This document shows positions 21,399 through 29,649 of a stretch of DNA of 64,000 bases, in pieces. The position numbers and the translations under genes are program-made. Origin of the DNA: Mycolicibacterium sp. HK-90 (GTDB lineage: Bacteria; Actinomycetota; Actinomycetes; Mycobacteriales; Mycobacteriaceae). The notes under the pieces were generated by a model. That model did no database searches, was not told the origin of the DNA, and worked only from the letters and a program-made list of their open reading frames with translations. Position 1 is the first letter of the stretch, and the number at the start of each line of letters is the position of its first letter. Location of the stretch: NCBI RefSeq assembly GCF_030486405.1, contig NZ_CP129613.1, positions 3,782,001 to 3,846,000 of the forward strand, given 5' to 3'.

Positions 21399-22070
21399 TC
21401 AGTTGGTGGACCCACCCACCACGGCGTCGGTGGCGGGTTTGGCCGCCAGCCCGGCGCTCAGCCGCTCACCGGTGTGGTTGATATGCATCACGAACGGGCG
21501 GAGGTCGGTGTAGCGGATGACGCTCATCGACGCCGGGTCGGCCGTGATCCGCTGGAAACCGTCCAGATGCACGCCGAGCGCATCGGCGAGCACCGCCTTG
21601 ATCACGTCGCCGTGCGTGCAGGCCACCCACAGCACGTCGGCACCCTGCTCGGCGGCCAGCGCCCGGTCACGTTCGCGTACCGCCGCGACCGCCCGGGCCT
21701 GCACCTGGGCCAGCCCCTCACCGTCGGGGAACACCGCCGCGCTGGGCTGCTGCTGCACCACGGACCAGAGCGGCTCCTTCACCAGCTCGCCGATGGCACG
21801 CCCGGTCCAGCTGCCGTAGTCCACCTCGGTCAGCCGCTCGTCGACGATCGGCTCCAACGCCAGCGCATCGGCCAGCGGCGCCACCGTCCGCTCACAGCGC
21901 AACAGCGGCGAGCGCACGATCGCGGCCACCGGAAGCTCCCCGATCCGGGCCGCCAGTCCGGCCGCCTGCTCGGCGCCACGCTCATCGAGATCGACGCCCT
22001 CGCTCCGGCCGGCCAGGGTGTGCGCCGTGTTCGAAGTCGAGCGGCCGTGCCGCAGCAGGATCACCGTCAT
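21399..22070 (-). CDS. Histidine phosphatase family protein (Rv2135c-like)
   Basis: 223 residues, phosphoglycerate-mutase superfamily: catalytic 'LLRHGRSTSNT' at the N-terminus, second Arg in 'VRSPLLRCERTV', Glu in 'LTEVDYGSWTG' and the second His in 'WVACTHGDVIKAVL'. Acts as an acid phosphatase on an unknown phosphoester. Lies between uppP and DUF3090, separated by short gaps, probably one operon with them. Confidence 0.92.
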   Translation of the reverse strand: MTVILLRHGRSTSNTAHTLAGRSEGVDLDERGAEQAAGLAARIGELPVAAIVRSPLLRCERTVAPLADALALEPIVDERLTEVDYGSWTGRAIGELVKEPLWSVVQQQPSAAVFPDGEGLAQVQARAVAAVRERDRALAAEQGADVLWVACTHGDVIKAVLADALGVHLDGFQRITADPASMSVIRYTDLRPFVMHINHTGERLSAGLAAKPATDAVVGGSTN

Positions 22071-22099
22071 GTCAGCTCCTCAGTCTTCCTCGTTGCGCC

Positions 22100-22930
22100 T
22101 CACTGCGCCGCCAGCACCCCGGTACCCAGCAGTGCCAGCACCACCACACCCAGCACCACCCGGTATCCGACGAACCAGTACATGCTGTGCGACACCAGGA
22201 ATTTCAGGAACCAGGCAACAGCCGCGAAGCCGATGACGAATGCGATCACCGTGGCCACCAACAACTGCGGACCCGTGGCGCTCATTCCCTCCCCGACCGG
22301 ATGGAACGCATCGGGCAACGAGAACAGACCCGAGGCGAACACCGCCGGAATCGCCAGCAGGAAGCCGAACCTGGCGGCCAGCTCGCGCTCCATACCCAGG
22401 AAGAGCCCGGCGCTGATGGTCGCGCCCGAGCGCGATACGCCAGGCACCAGCGCGAGACACTGGGCCAGGCCGACGATGATGCTGTCGCGCCACGTCAGCT
22501 GCTCGACGCGGCGGGTCTGCCTGCCGTAGTACTCGGCGGCGGCGATCACCGCCGAGAACACGATCAGTGCCGAGGCCACCAGCCAGAGATTACGTGCGCC
22601 GGTGCGGATTTCGTCCTTGAACAGCAGCCCGAAAACGCCGATCGGAATGCTGCCGATGATCACCCACCAGCCCAGCCAGTAGTCGGCGGACCGGTGCGTC
22701 GCATCGAACAGCCCGCCGAACCAGGCCTTGATGATCCGGCCGATGTCCTTCGCGAAATACACCAGCACCGCGAGTTCGGTGCCCAACTGGGTGACGGCGG
22801 TGAACGAGGCGCCGGCGTCGTCGTCGAAGAAAAGCTGCGAGGTGATCGCGAGGTGCCCGGACGACGACACCGGCAGAAACTCGGTGAGCCCCTGGACAAT
22901 CGACAACACGACCACTTGCAGCCAGGACAT
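22100..22930 (-). CDS. uppP: Undecaprenyl-diphosphatase
   Basis: Recycles undecaprenyl (decaprenyl) pyrophosphate for cell-wall synthesis at the inner membrane. Seen: '[17 protein letters not shown]' with the catalytic Glu and (Ser)3-Gly-His at the N-terminus, and '[19 protein letters not shown]' with the second conserved Arg-Ser-Gly; about eight membrane helices. Start taken at 22930 ('[14 protein letters not shown]') by similarity to Rv2136c; a GTG at 22948 is possible. First gene of the operon uppP-phosphatase-DUF3090-SCO1664. Confidence 0.95.
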   Translation of the reverse strand: MSWLQVVVLSIVQGLTEFLPVSSSGHLAITSQLFFDDDAGASFTAVTQLGTELAVLVYFAKDIGRIIKAWFGGLFDATHRSADYWLGWWVIIGSIPIGVFGLLFKDEIRTGARNLWLVASALIVFSAVIAAAEYYGRQTRRVEQLTWRDSIIVGLAQCLALVPGVSRSGATISAGLFLGMERELAARFGFLLAIPAVFASGLFSLPDAFHPVGEGMSATGPQLLVATVIAFVIGFAAVAWFLKFLVSHSMYWFVGYRVVLGVVVLALLGTGVLAAQ

Positions 22931-22985
22931 GGCACCGACGTCAGTCACGACGACGACCGTACCGTGACGACCGCAGTGGAATGTG

Positions 22986-23297
22986 TCAGCGAGCGGCGCG
23001 CGACACCGGTTGCGCCTCGGCGACCGCGTCGCGGACCGTTGCCGACAGGCTGCGCTCGTCAGTCAGATCGATGTCGGTCAGTTTGCGGGTGGCCACGGCC
23101 ACCACGTCGTCGTCGACGGGCACCGGCCCGGACAGCCGCGGACGGTAGATCTCGATCATGAGTTGCTGACGCTCGATATGGAACGAAAAGCTCCGCCCGT
23201 CGCCGACCTGGCCAAATCCACTGGCGTGTACACCAGTGGAAATATCCTCCATAGCAAACTCGCGGTTACCCAGTTCCCGGTCTGCGGCGAGGGTCAT
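22986..23297 (-). CDS. Conserved hypothetical protein (Rv2137c-like)
   Basis: Start at 23297 ('[21 protein letters not shown]') gives 103 residues; the frame continues upstream but only as antisense to lppL. Beta-rich with '[34 protein letters not shown]', an acidic turn and a C-terminal helix. No motif of known function. Divergent from lppL, with the two starts about 80 nt apart or 120 nt apart depending on the lppL start. Confidence 0.75.
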   Translation of the reverse strand: MTLAADRELGNREFAMEDISTGVHASGFGQVGDGRSFSFHIERQQLMIEIYRPRLSGPVPVDDDVVAVATRKLTDIDLTDERSLSATVRDAVAEAQPVSRAAR

Positions 23298-23378
23298 GGT
23301 CGAACCATACCTCCACTTATGGCGCGATGCTTGCAGACGCGACCATTTCTGGCGAACGGCCATGCCTAAACTGGATTC

Positions 23379-24449
23379 TTGCCCGTCGCCGACCAACCAC
23401 ATTCGATCGAGAGCCCTCCGTTGCGCCCAATCCTTGCAGGTCAGCCAGTTCGCGCCGGCCTCGTCGCACTGACTCTGCTGCTCACCGTGGGCTGCACATC
23501 CAACCCTGCCGACGCCCCGCCACCCACCATCGAGCCCGCTCAAGCTGCGGATTCACCGCCGGTCACCGCCGCCCTCGACGGTGAGATCCGGCAACTGCCC
23601 GGGCCCACCCAGGGCGCGGTGTTCGAGCCAGCAACCGGCACGCTGGCCGTGCTGTCCCCCCGGTCCAAGTCGGAGTCGACGCTGAGCCTGCTCAACGACG
23701 GGCGGGCGCCGCGCACCGTGACGCTCAGCCCGCCGGCGACGGCGCTGAGTGTCGACGGCAAAGGCGGCCTGCTGGCCGCCACCCGCGGCGGATACTTCCG
23801 GATCGACGTTGCCGACGCCGAGGCCGGCAAAGTCGAGGTGGACGGCGCCCAGGATGTCGAGTTCACCGCGATCGCGGTGCGCGCCGACGGCAAGCCGGTG
23901 TTGGGCAGCGCCGACGGGGCGGTCTACACGTTGGGCGACGACCACACGGTGGCCGCCCGGCTCAAGATCTTCGCCCGAGTGGATTCGCTTGTCACCCAAG
24001 GCAATACCGCGGTGGTGCTGGATCGCGGACAAACCTCGGTGACCGCTGTGGATCCCAGCGGAACCAAGGCCCCCCAGGCACTGCGGGCCGGCGAGGGCGC
24101 CACCACCATGGTGGCCGATTCCCGCGGACGCGTCCTGGTCGCCGACACCCGCGGGGACGAACTGCTGGTCTTCGGCGCCGACCCGCTGATCATGCGCCAG
24201 CGCTACCCGGTGCCCGCCGCCCCGTACGGCCTGGCCGGATCCGACCAGCTGGCCTGGGTGTCGCAAACCGCGGCCAACACCGTGATTGGTTACGATCTCT
24301 CCACCGGCATACCCGTGGAAAAGGTGCGTTATCGAACCGTGCAGCAACCGAACTCCCTGGCCTACGACGACAAGACCGGCACCCTCTACGTGGTGTCCGG
24401 CTCGGGAGCCGGTGTGCAGGTGATCCGCGACGCAGCGGGCCGGCCATGA
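23379..24449 (+). CDS. lppL: Lipoprotein with beta-propeller-like body (LppL-like)
   Basis: Lipobox 'LLLTVGC' after a hydrophobic stretch shows export and lipid anchoring. Start is a TTG at 23379 (356 residues, close to Rv2138) or TTG at 23421. The mature part has repeated '[18 protein letters not shown]', '[18 protein letters not shown]', '[11 protein letters not shown]' blades that resemble a six- or seven-bladed propeller. Function unknown. The stop overlaps the next start (ATGA), and the row lppL-DUF5703-pyrD is conserved. Confidence 0.85.
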   Translation: MPVADQPHSIESPPLRPILAGQPVRAGLVALTLLLTVGCTSNPADAPPPTIEPAQAADSPPVTAALDGEIRQLPGPTQGAVFEPATGTLAVLSPRSKSESTLSLLNDGRAPRTVTLSPPATALSVDGKGGLLAATRGGYFRIDVADAEAGKVEVDGAQDVEFTAIAVRADGKPVLGSADGAVYTLGDDHTVAARLKIFARVDSLVTQGNTAVVLDRGQTSVTAVDPSGTKAPQALRAGEGATTMVADSRGRVLVADTRGDELLVFGADPLIMRQRYPVPAAPYGLAGSDQLAWVSQTAANTVIGYDLSTGIPVEKVRYRTVQQPNSLAYDDKTGTLYVVSGSGAGVQVIRDAAGRP

Positions 24450-24715
24450 CCACCATCCAGCAGGGTCGCATGCCTCCGGGGTGGGACAAGGTCGTCGCCG
24501 AAGACCGTTCCGAGGAGTACGACTGGATCCCGCTGCGGTTGCCACCCGATGTCACCAGGATCAGTGCCTCGATCCGCTTGTCGATCGAGGCGGAGTACCG
24601 CGGCTGGGAACTGACCCGGGTGCGGGCCTATACAGACGGGAGCCGACGGGTGCTGTTGCGCCGCAAGAAGACCGCGTCATCGATGCCGGGTACACCGCAG
24701 GCGCCGGCACTGTGA
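24446..24715 (+). CDS. DUF5703 family protein
   Basis: 89 residues, coupled to lppL by ATGA and to pyrD by GTGA. Shows '[57 protein letters not shown]', a compact alpha/beta domain that is well conserved in actinobacteria between lppL and pyrD. No catalytic motif is visible. Function unknown. Confidence 0.85.
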   Translation: MTTIQQGRMPPGWDKVVAEDRSEEYDWIPLRLPPDVTRISASIRLSIEAEYRGWELTRVRAYTDGSRRVLLRRKKTASSMPGTPQAPAL

Positions 24716-25776
24716 TCTACGCGGCACTGCGGCGGGCGTTGTTCCTGGTGCCCCCGGAACGGATTCACCTGTGGGTGTTCGCGCTTCTCCGCGCGGTCAC
24801 CGGCCCCTCGTTTTTGCGTCGCGCGCTGGCGCGACGACTGGCCCCCACCGATCCGGCGCTGGCCAGCACCGTGTTCGGGGTGCGCTTCCCCGGCCCGATG
24901 GGCCTGGCCGCCGGCTTCGACAAGGACGGCCGCGGCCTCCAGACCTGGGGCGCACTCGGCTTCGGTTACGCCGAGGTGGGCACCGTCACGGCCCAACCGC
25001 AGCCCGGCAACCCCGAGCCTCGGCTGTTCCGGTTGCCCGAGGACCATGCGCTGCTCAACCGGATGGGGTTCAACAACGACGGTGCGGGCGCGCTGGCGAT
25101 CCGGCTGGCCCAGCACAAGCCCGACGTGCCGATCGGGGTGAACATCGGCAAGACCAAGCTGACCCCGGCGCAGGACGCGGTCGCCGACTACGCCGAGAGC
25201 ACCCGCCTGGTGAGCGCACTGGCCGCCTACCTCGTCGTCAATGTCAGCTCGCCCAACACCCCGGGGCTGCGGGACCTGCAGGCCGTGGAATCGCTGCGGC
25301 CGATCCTGGCCGCGGTCAAGGCCGAGACGGACAAGCCGGTGCTGGTCAAGATCGCACCCGACCTCTCCGATTCCGACATCGACGAGATTGCCGATCTTGC
25401 AGTCGAATTGGGCTTGGCCGGGATCGTCGCCACCAACACCACCGTGTCGCGTGACGGGCTGGCCACCCCCGGCGTCACCGATCTCGGTGCCGGCGGGGTC
25501 TCCGGACGTCCCGTCGCGGCGCGGTCACTGGAGGTGCTGCGCCGGCTGTATCACCGCGTGGGCGACAAGCTCGTGCTGATCAGCGTGGGCGGTATCGAAA
25601 CGGCCGACGACGCCTGGGAACGGATCATCTCCGGGGCCACCCTGCTGCAGGGCTATACCGGGTTCATCTACGGCGGCGGGTTGTGGGCCAAGCAGATTCA
25701 CGACGGTATTGCCGACCGGTTGCACGCCGGCGGATTCGCGTCGCTGAGTGACGCGATCGGCTCGGCCGCCCGCTGA
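24712..25776 (+). CDS. pyrD: Dihydroorotate dehydrogenase (quinone), class 2
   Basis: GTG start at 24712 inside a GTGA overlap gives 354 residues. Oxidises dihydroorotate to orotate with electron transfer to quinone; membrane-associated through the N-terminal helices ('[17 protein letters not shown]'). Seen: '[10 protein letters not shown]', '[18 protein letters not shown]', 'NRMGFNNDG', '[14 protein letters not shown]' (class 2 catalytic Ser), '[16 protein letters not shown]', '[16 protein letters not shown]' and the FMN phosphate loop near the C-terminus. The longer upstream frame is not used. Followed by the arm of a palindrome later split by IS110. Confidence 0.97.
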   Translation: MIYAALRRALFLVPPERIHLWVFALLRAVTGPSFLRRALARRLAPTDPALASTVFGVRFPGPMGLAAGFDKDGRGLQTWGALGFGYAEVGTVTAQPQPGNPEPRLFRLPEDHALLNRMGFNNDGAGALAIRLAQHKPDVPIGVNIGKTKLTPAQDAVADYAESTRLVSALAAYLVVNVSSPNTPGLRDLQAVESLRPILAAVKAETDKPVLVKIAPDLSDSDIDEIADLAVELGLAGIVATNTTVSRDGLATPGVTDLGAGGVSGRPVAARSLEVLRRLYHRVGDKLVLISVGGIETADDAWERIISGATLLQGYTGFIYGGGLWAKQIHDGIADRLHAGGFASLSDAIGSAAR

Positions 25777-25778
25777 GA

Positions 25779-25792
25779 CACCGCGAGCGACC
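25779..25792. repeat. Left arm of split palindrome (former pyrD/PEBP terminator)
   Basis: CACCGCGAGCGACC, directly behind the pyrD stop codon, is the exact inverse complement of 27140-27153. The two arms now lie 1.35 kb apart with the IS110-family element between them. Before insertion they would have formed a 14-bp GC-rich stem between convergent genes, as expected for a bidirectional terminator. Confidence 0.75.
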
Positions 25793-25809
25793 GCAAAGGT
25801 ACGCAATCG

Positions 25810-26065
25810 CATGGCGTGTCGCGTACAGACACTCAGTGTCACAGTGGACGTGCCGCTGTTGCGGTGGTTGGGTTTCTTTCCACCTGGTGTCTGGCTCCTA
25901 CAGACACTGCCACCTTCGGGTTGGCAATCGTGCGTTATGCCGACGCCAGGTGGGAAGGACCGACCGGCGTGACTTGATAGGAGCGTGGCACCGCCCCCAC
26001 TGAGATGTGTCCTGCCGGTCGGCCCGACCTTCACCTCATCCACCAGATGAAAGAAGGCACCGTCC
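25810..26065 (+). ncRNA. Candidate bridge RNA in the left end of the IS110 element
   Basis: The non-coding left end is rich in pairing segments: TTCCACCTGG-TGTC (about 25878) with GACGCCAGGTGGGAA (about 25940), TGTCTG/CAGACA flanking 'GCTCCTA' (about 25890-25908), and GCCA/TGGC around CCTTCGGGT (about 25910-25925). IS110-subgroup elements such as IS621 make a structured RNA from this position, with target- and donor-binding loops. Presence here is by analogy plus the visible stems; exact ends and loops are not determined. Confidence 0.45.
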
Positions 26066-27127
26066 ATGGTCGTCGTTGGAACCGATGTACACAAGCGCAC
26101 CCATACCTTCGTCGCCGTCGACGAAGTCGGTCGCAAACTGGGCGAGAAGGTAGTCAAGGCCACCACCGAGGGACACCTCAAAGCATTGGCCTGGGCTCGC
26201 GAGCAGTTCGGGGAGGAAGTGCTGTGGGGTATCGAGGACTGCCGCAACCTCTCGGCGCGCCTCGAGCGTGATCTGCTCACCGCCGGGCAGTCGGTGGTGC
26301 GGGTGGCCCCGAAACTGATGTCTCAAGCTCGCGCTTCGGCGCGGACTCGCGGGAAGTCCGATCCGATCGATGCGTTAGCTGTCGCTCAGGCAGTGTTGCG
26401 CCATCCAGATCTGCCAATAGCCACCCACGATGAGGTCTCCCGTGAGCTCAAACTATTGGTTGATCGTCGTGAAGACCTTGTTGCGCAACAGACTTCAACG
26501 ATCAACCGGCTCCGTCAACGAATCCACGAACTCGACCCCGCCGCCGAACCCAAACCCGCATCGCTGCACCGCGCCAAGCCCTGCGCAGTGCTTCAAGACT
26601 GGCTCGGCACCCAGCACGGCGTGTTGGCTGAGCTGGCTCGCGATGAGCTCGCCGACATCATGGGCATGACCGAGGCGATCGACGCCCTGGCCGCTCGTAT
26701 CGGCGAGCGGGTGCAGAAGGTGGCCCCAACATTGTTGGCGTTGCCCGGTTGCGGTGAGCTGACTGCAGCCAAGCTCGTCGCCGAGGCCGCCGGCATCAGC
26801 CGTTTCCGCAGCGAAGCTGCCTTCGCCCGCCACAACGGCACCGCACCGATCCCAGTCTGGTCGGGTAACACCGCCGGGCGCGTCCGATTGAACCGCTCCG
26901 GCAACCGCCAACTCAACGCCGCGCTACACCGGATTGCCATCACCCAGCTCCGCATCCCTGACAGCGCCGGCCAGCGGTACTACCGCAGCCGCCTCGCCAA
27001 CAAGGCAACCAAAGACGCTCTACGCTGCCTCAAACGCCATCTCTCCCGCACCGTCTACCGCAGCCTCCACGCCGACAAACACCTCAGCCACACCCACGAA
27101 AAACCCCTTGAAGCCATCGCCGCTTGA
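26066..27127 (+). CDS. IS110-family transposase (DEDD recombinase)
   Basis: 353 residues, intact. N-terminal RuvC-like DEDD domain: D in 'VVVGTDVHKRTH', E in 'LWGIEDCRNLS', D pair in 'GKSDPIDALAVAQAVL'. A central coiled region ('DRREDLVAQQTSTINRLRQRIHEL') leads to the C-terminal Tnp domain with the conserved Ser region 'LLALPGCGELTAAKLVAEA' and 'FARHNGTAPIPVWSGNTAGRVRLNRSGNRQLNAALH'. Start 26066 follows 'AGAAGG' by about 10 nt. RNA-guided insertion is expected for this group. Confidence 0.93.
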   Translation: MVVVGTDVHKRTHTFVAVDEVGRKLGEKVVKATTEGHLKALAWAREQFGEEVLWGIEDCRNLSARLERDLLTAGQSVVRVAPKLMSQARASARTRGKSDPIDALAVAQAVLRHPDLPIATHDEVSRELKLLVDRREDLVAQQTSTINRLRQRIHELDPAAEPKPASLHRAKPCAVLQDWLGTQHGVLAELARDELADIMGMTEAIDALAARIGERVQKVAPTLLALPGCGELTAAKLVAEAAGISRFRSEAAFARHNGTAPIPVWSGNTAGRVRLNRSGNRQLNAALHRIAITQLRIPDSAGQRYYRSRLANKATKDALRCLKRHLSRTVYRSLHADKHLSHTHEKPLEAIAA

Positions 27128-27139
27128 CATAGGAGCAAT

Positions 27140-27153
27140 GGTCGCTCGCGGTG
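27140..27153. repeat. Right arm of split palindrome
   Basis: GGTCGCTCGCGGTG, inverse complement of 25779-25792, just before the stop codon of the PEBP gene. See the left arm. Its preservation without any mismatch suggests either a recent insertion or selection on both half-sites. Confidence 0.75.
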
Positions 27154-27171
27154 CCGGGGTGAGCCGGTGGA

Positions 27172-27696
27172 CTACTTCTGTTCGTAGGTGCCGTGGATGA
27201 CGGCGCGGGCGATCGCCTGGCCGAACAGGTTGAAGCCCAGGTAGGCCGGGGTGGCGCCGTCGGGCAGCTCCAGCGACTCGACCGGCAGGGCGTGCACGGC
27301 GATGTAATAGCGGTGCGGGCCGTGACCGGCCGGCGGGGCCGCACCGATGTAGCGCTTCAGGCTCGCATCGTTGGCCAGGGTGACCGCACCACCGGGCAGA
27401 TCGCTGCCGTCCCCCGCGCCGGCGGGCAACTCGGTCACCGAGGCGGGCAGATCAGCCACCGCCCAGTGCCAGAAACCCGAGGCGGTCGGCGCGTCCGGGT
27501 CGTACACCGTGACGGCGAAACTCTTGGTCTCGGCCGGGAAGCCGGACCAGCTCAGCTGCGGCGAGGTGTCCGTACCGCCGGCCCCCATGATCCCGCTGAC
27601 CTGATCGTTGGCCAGCGGCTGCCCGTCGCTGACCGATTCGGAGGTCAGCGTGAACGTCGGCAGCTTCGGCAGGTTGTCGTACGGAGATGTGCTCAT
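27172..27696 (-). CDS. YbhB/YbcL-family PEBP-like protein (Rv2140c-like)
   Basis: 174 residues. Phosphatidylethanolamine-binding-protein fold: '[38 protein letters not shown]' contains the DPDxP and WH elements that line the anion pocket, and '[15 protein letters not shown]' is the GxxxHRY element. No signal peptide, so cytoplasmic. Binds small phosphate-containing ligands in homologues. Converges with pyrD in the ancestral arrangement; now the IS110 element separates them. Confidence 0.92.
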   Translation of the reverse strand: MSTSPYDNLPKLPTFTLTSESVSDGQPLANDQVSGIMGAGGTDTSPQLSWSGFPAETKSFAVTVYDPDAPTASGFWHWAVADLPASVTELPAGAGDGSDLPGGAVTLANDASLKRYIGAAPPAGHGPHRYYIAVHALPVESLELPDGATPAYLGFNLFGQAIARAVIHGTYEQK

Positions 27697-27738
27697 GGTT
27701 CCCTCTCGTCGTGACTTGTGTCGTCGTGACTCGTGCGG

Positions 27739-29079
27739 TCAGCAGTTCCGCAGAAAGTGTTCCAGAACGCCGGCCCCGAACTGCAGTGCGTCCACGGGTA
27801 CCCGCTCATCGACGCCGTGGAACAGCGCCGCGAAATCCAGCTCGGGCGGCAGCCGCAGCGGCGCGAACCCGAAGCAGCGAATCCCCAACCGCTGGAACGA
27901 CTTCGCATCGGTTCCGCCCGAGAGCATGTAGGGCACGGTGCGGGCTTCGGGGTCCAGAGCCAGGATCGCCGCGTTCATCGCGTCCACCAGGTCACCGTCG
28001 AACGTGGTCTCGTACGACGGCAGGTCCCGTTCCCAGCTGCGGGTGACGTCGGGCCCGATCAACTCGTCGACCTCACGCTCGAACGCCTCCTTGCGGCCCG
28101 GCAGCACCCGGCAGTCGATCACGGCCTCCGCCGACGCCGGGATGACGTTGGCCTTGTAACCGGCCTTCAGCATGGTCGGGTTGGCGGTGTCGCGCAGGGT
28201 GGCCGAGACGATCCGGGCCACGCCACCCAGTTTGGCGATGGTGCCGTCCAAGTCCGGCGAATTGACGTCGAAGTCGTAGCCGGTCTCCTCGGCCACCGCG
28301 GTGAGGAACTGCTCCACGGCCGGATTGAGCACCAGCGGGAACTGGTGGCGGCCCAGCCGTTCCACCGCACCGGCGATGGCCGTCACCGCGTTGTCGTCGT
28401 GCACCATCGAGCCGTGCCCGGCCCGCCCGCGGGCGGTCAGCCGCATCCAGGACAGGCCCTTCTCGGCGGTCTCGATCAGGTAGAGCCGACGCTCCCCGCC
28501 GTCCTTGCGCGGCACGGTCAGCGAGAACCCGCCCACCTCGCCGATCGCCTCGGTGACGCCGGCGAACAGGTCCGGCCGGTTGTCCACCAGCCAGTTGGCG
28601 CCGTAGGTGCCGCCGTGCTCCTCGTCGGAGACGAACGCGAACACCAGCTCACGCGGCGGGACGATGCCCGAGCGCTTGAAGTGCCGGGCGACCGCGATGG
28701 CCATCCCGACCATGTCCTTCATGTCGACCGCGCCGCGGCCCCAGACATAGCCGTCCTTGACCGCCCCGGAGAACGGGTGCACGCTCCAGTCGGCCGGCTC
28801 GGCCGGGACGACGTCGAGGTGACCGTGGATCATCAGCGCGCCGCGGCTGGGGTCGGCACCGGGCAATCGGGCGAACACGTTGCCCCGGCCCGGCGCGCCG
28901 GCCTCGACGTACTCGGTCTCGTAGCCGACCTCCTGCAGCTGTTCGGCCACCCAGTGGGCACACTCGGCCTCACCCTTGGTGGTGGCCGGGTCACCGGTGT
29001 TGGAGGTGTCGAAACGGATGAGCGCGCTGACGAGATCGACCACCTCGTCCGCGCTGGAGGCGGGGACAGTCACAGTCAC
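27739..29079 (-). CDS. M20-family metallopeptidase / deacylase (Rv2141c-like)
   Basis: GTG start at 29079 gives 446 residues, matching Rv2141c; the frame reaches 29160 but would then overlap the tRNA promoter. Di-zinc ArgE/DapE/ACY1 family: 'LMIHGHLDVVPAEP' (H and D), 'WGRGAVDMKDMV' (bridging D), 'VSDEEHGGTYGA' (catalytic E, ligand E), dimerisation insert, and terminal His in 'FAALFHGVDE'. Hydrolyses amide bonds of acylated amino acids or dipeptides; substrate unknown. Divergent from tRNA-Leu. Confidence 0.92.
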   Translation of the reverse strand: MTVTVPASSADEVVDLVSALIRFDTSNTGDPATTKGEAECAHWVAEQLQEVGYETEYVEAGAPGRGNVFARLPGADPSRGALMIHGHLDVVPAEPADWSVHPFSGAVKDGYVWGRGAVDMKDMVGMAIAVARHFKRSGIVPPRELVFAFVSDEEHGGTYGANWLVDNRPDLFAGVTEAIGEVGGFSLTVPRKDGGERRLYLIETAEKGLSWMRLTARGRAGHGSMVHDDNAVTAIAGAVERLGRHQFPLVLNPAVEQFLTAVAEETGYDFDVNSPDLDGTIAKLGGVARIVSATLRDTANPTMLKAGYKANVIPASAEAVIDCRVLPGRKEAFEREVDELIGPDVTRSWERDLPSYETTFDGDLVDAMNAAILALDPEARTVPYMLSGGTDAKSFQRLGIRCFGFAPLRLPPELDFAALFHGVDERVPVDALQFGAGVLEHFLRNC

Positions 29080-29102
29080 ATTCGTACCACTGGGGCGCCG
29101 GT

Positions 29103-29132
29103 TTGGGTCTGGGGCACACAATCCGATAGCCT
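29103..29132 (+). promoter_or_regulatory. tRNA-Leu promoter
   Basis: TTGGGT (29103-29108), 18 nt, TAGCCT (29127-29132), placing transcription start near 29139, about 22 nt before the mature tRNA. Fits a SigA-type stable RNA promoter; not experimentally supported here. Confidence 0.5.
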
Positions 29133-29160
29133 TAGGCGCCCAACCCCGCAGGGTTGGCAT

Positions 29161-29246
29161 GTCCGAGTGGCGGAATGGCAGACGCGCTAGCTTGAGGTGC
29201 TAGTGCCCTATTAACGGGCGTGGGGGTTCAAGTCCCCCCTCGGACA
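29161..29246 (+). tRNA. tRNA-Leu (anticodon GAG)
   Basis: Acceptor stem GTCCGAG (29161-29167) pairs with CTCGGAC near 29239-29245, with A as discriminator. Anticodon stem TAGC/GCTA encloses the loop TTGAGGT, anticodon GAG, reading CUC/CUU. A long variable arm (TGCCCTATTAACGGGCG) shows a class II tRNA, and the T arm is GGGGGTTCAAGTCCCCC. CCA is not encoded. The accessory region starts immediately downstream. Confidence 0.96.
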
Positions 29247-29263
29247 CAATTTATTGGCTAAAT

Positions 29264-29308
29264 GTAGGAATCCACTCCGAACTCAATCGGAGTGGATTCC
29301 TACGTTTT
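29264..29308 (+). terminator. Strong intrinsic terminator after tRNA-Leu
   Basis: Perfect 17-bp stem (GTAGGAATCCACTCCGA, 29264-29280, with its complement 29287-29303), loop ACTCAA, followed by GTTTT. Such a long AT-containing perfect stem with a U tract is rare in mycobacteria and ends tRNA transcription before the accessory region. Confidence 0.85.
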
Positions 29309-29649
29309 CTGGAGCCAAGAGGGCTCGGCGTTCACCGACATATGACTACAGAATGTGGTTATCCCGCCATGAACACCGACCACGCCGACGTGCCGGCTGG
29401 CTGTTCCTGAATGTGCTCACCACGGCGGTCGCTGCAGGCCGCGCTGCCCATCCCCGCCGCCGAGCCGGTCAATCTTACTGCATCGACGCCAGGAACAAAG
29501 GGCGCTGAATTGGAGACCGGCAACTCGACCAACCAAAAAGCGCAATCCGTACCGCCTGCCGGTTATCTCCCCGACGTCGTCCACACCGCCGATTGCCGAG
29601 GTCCGCTGGCTGCCACCACGGCTAGCAGACTCGATGAGCAGAGTGAAGA
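29309..29649. other. Intergenic stretch with no recognised gene
   Basis: Between the tRNA terminator and the nuclease-like gene. Short open frames exist on the plus strand (for example from 29411) but have no SD, recognisable domain or mycobacterial codon pattern. Base composition is less GC-rich than the backbone. No integrase remnant or copy of the tRNA 3' end was seen. Confidence 0.5.

Larger units (their letters stand above)
25793..27139. mobile_element. IS110-family insertion sequence inside a palindrome
   Basis: Element without terminal inverted repeats, as usual for IS110. The outer limits are set by the palindrome arms; GCAAT occurs at 25803-25807 and 27135-27139 and may be the duplicated core, which would place the element at about 25808-27139 (1.33 kb). 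It has a long left non-coding end (about 260 nt) before the transposase, the arrangement of the IS110 subgroup. No gene is disrupted. Confidence 0.8.
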
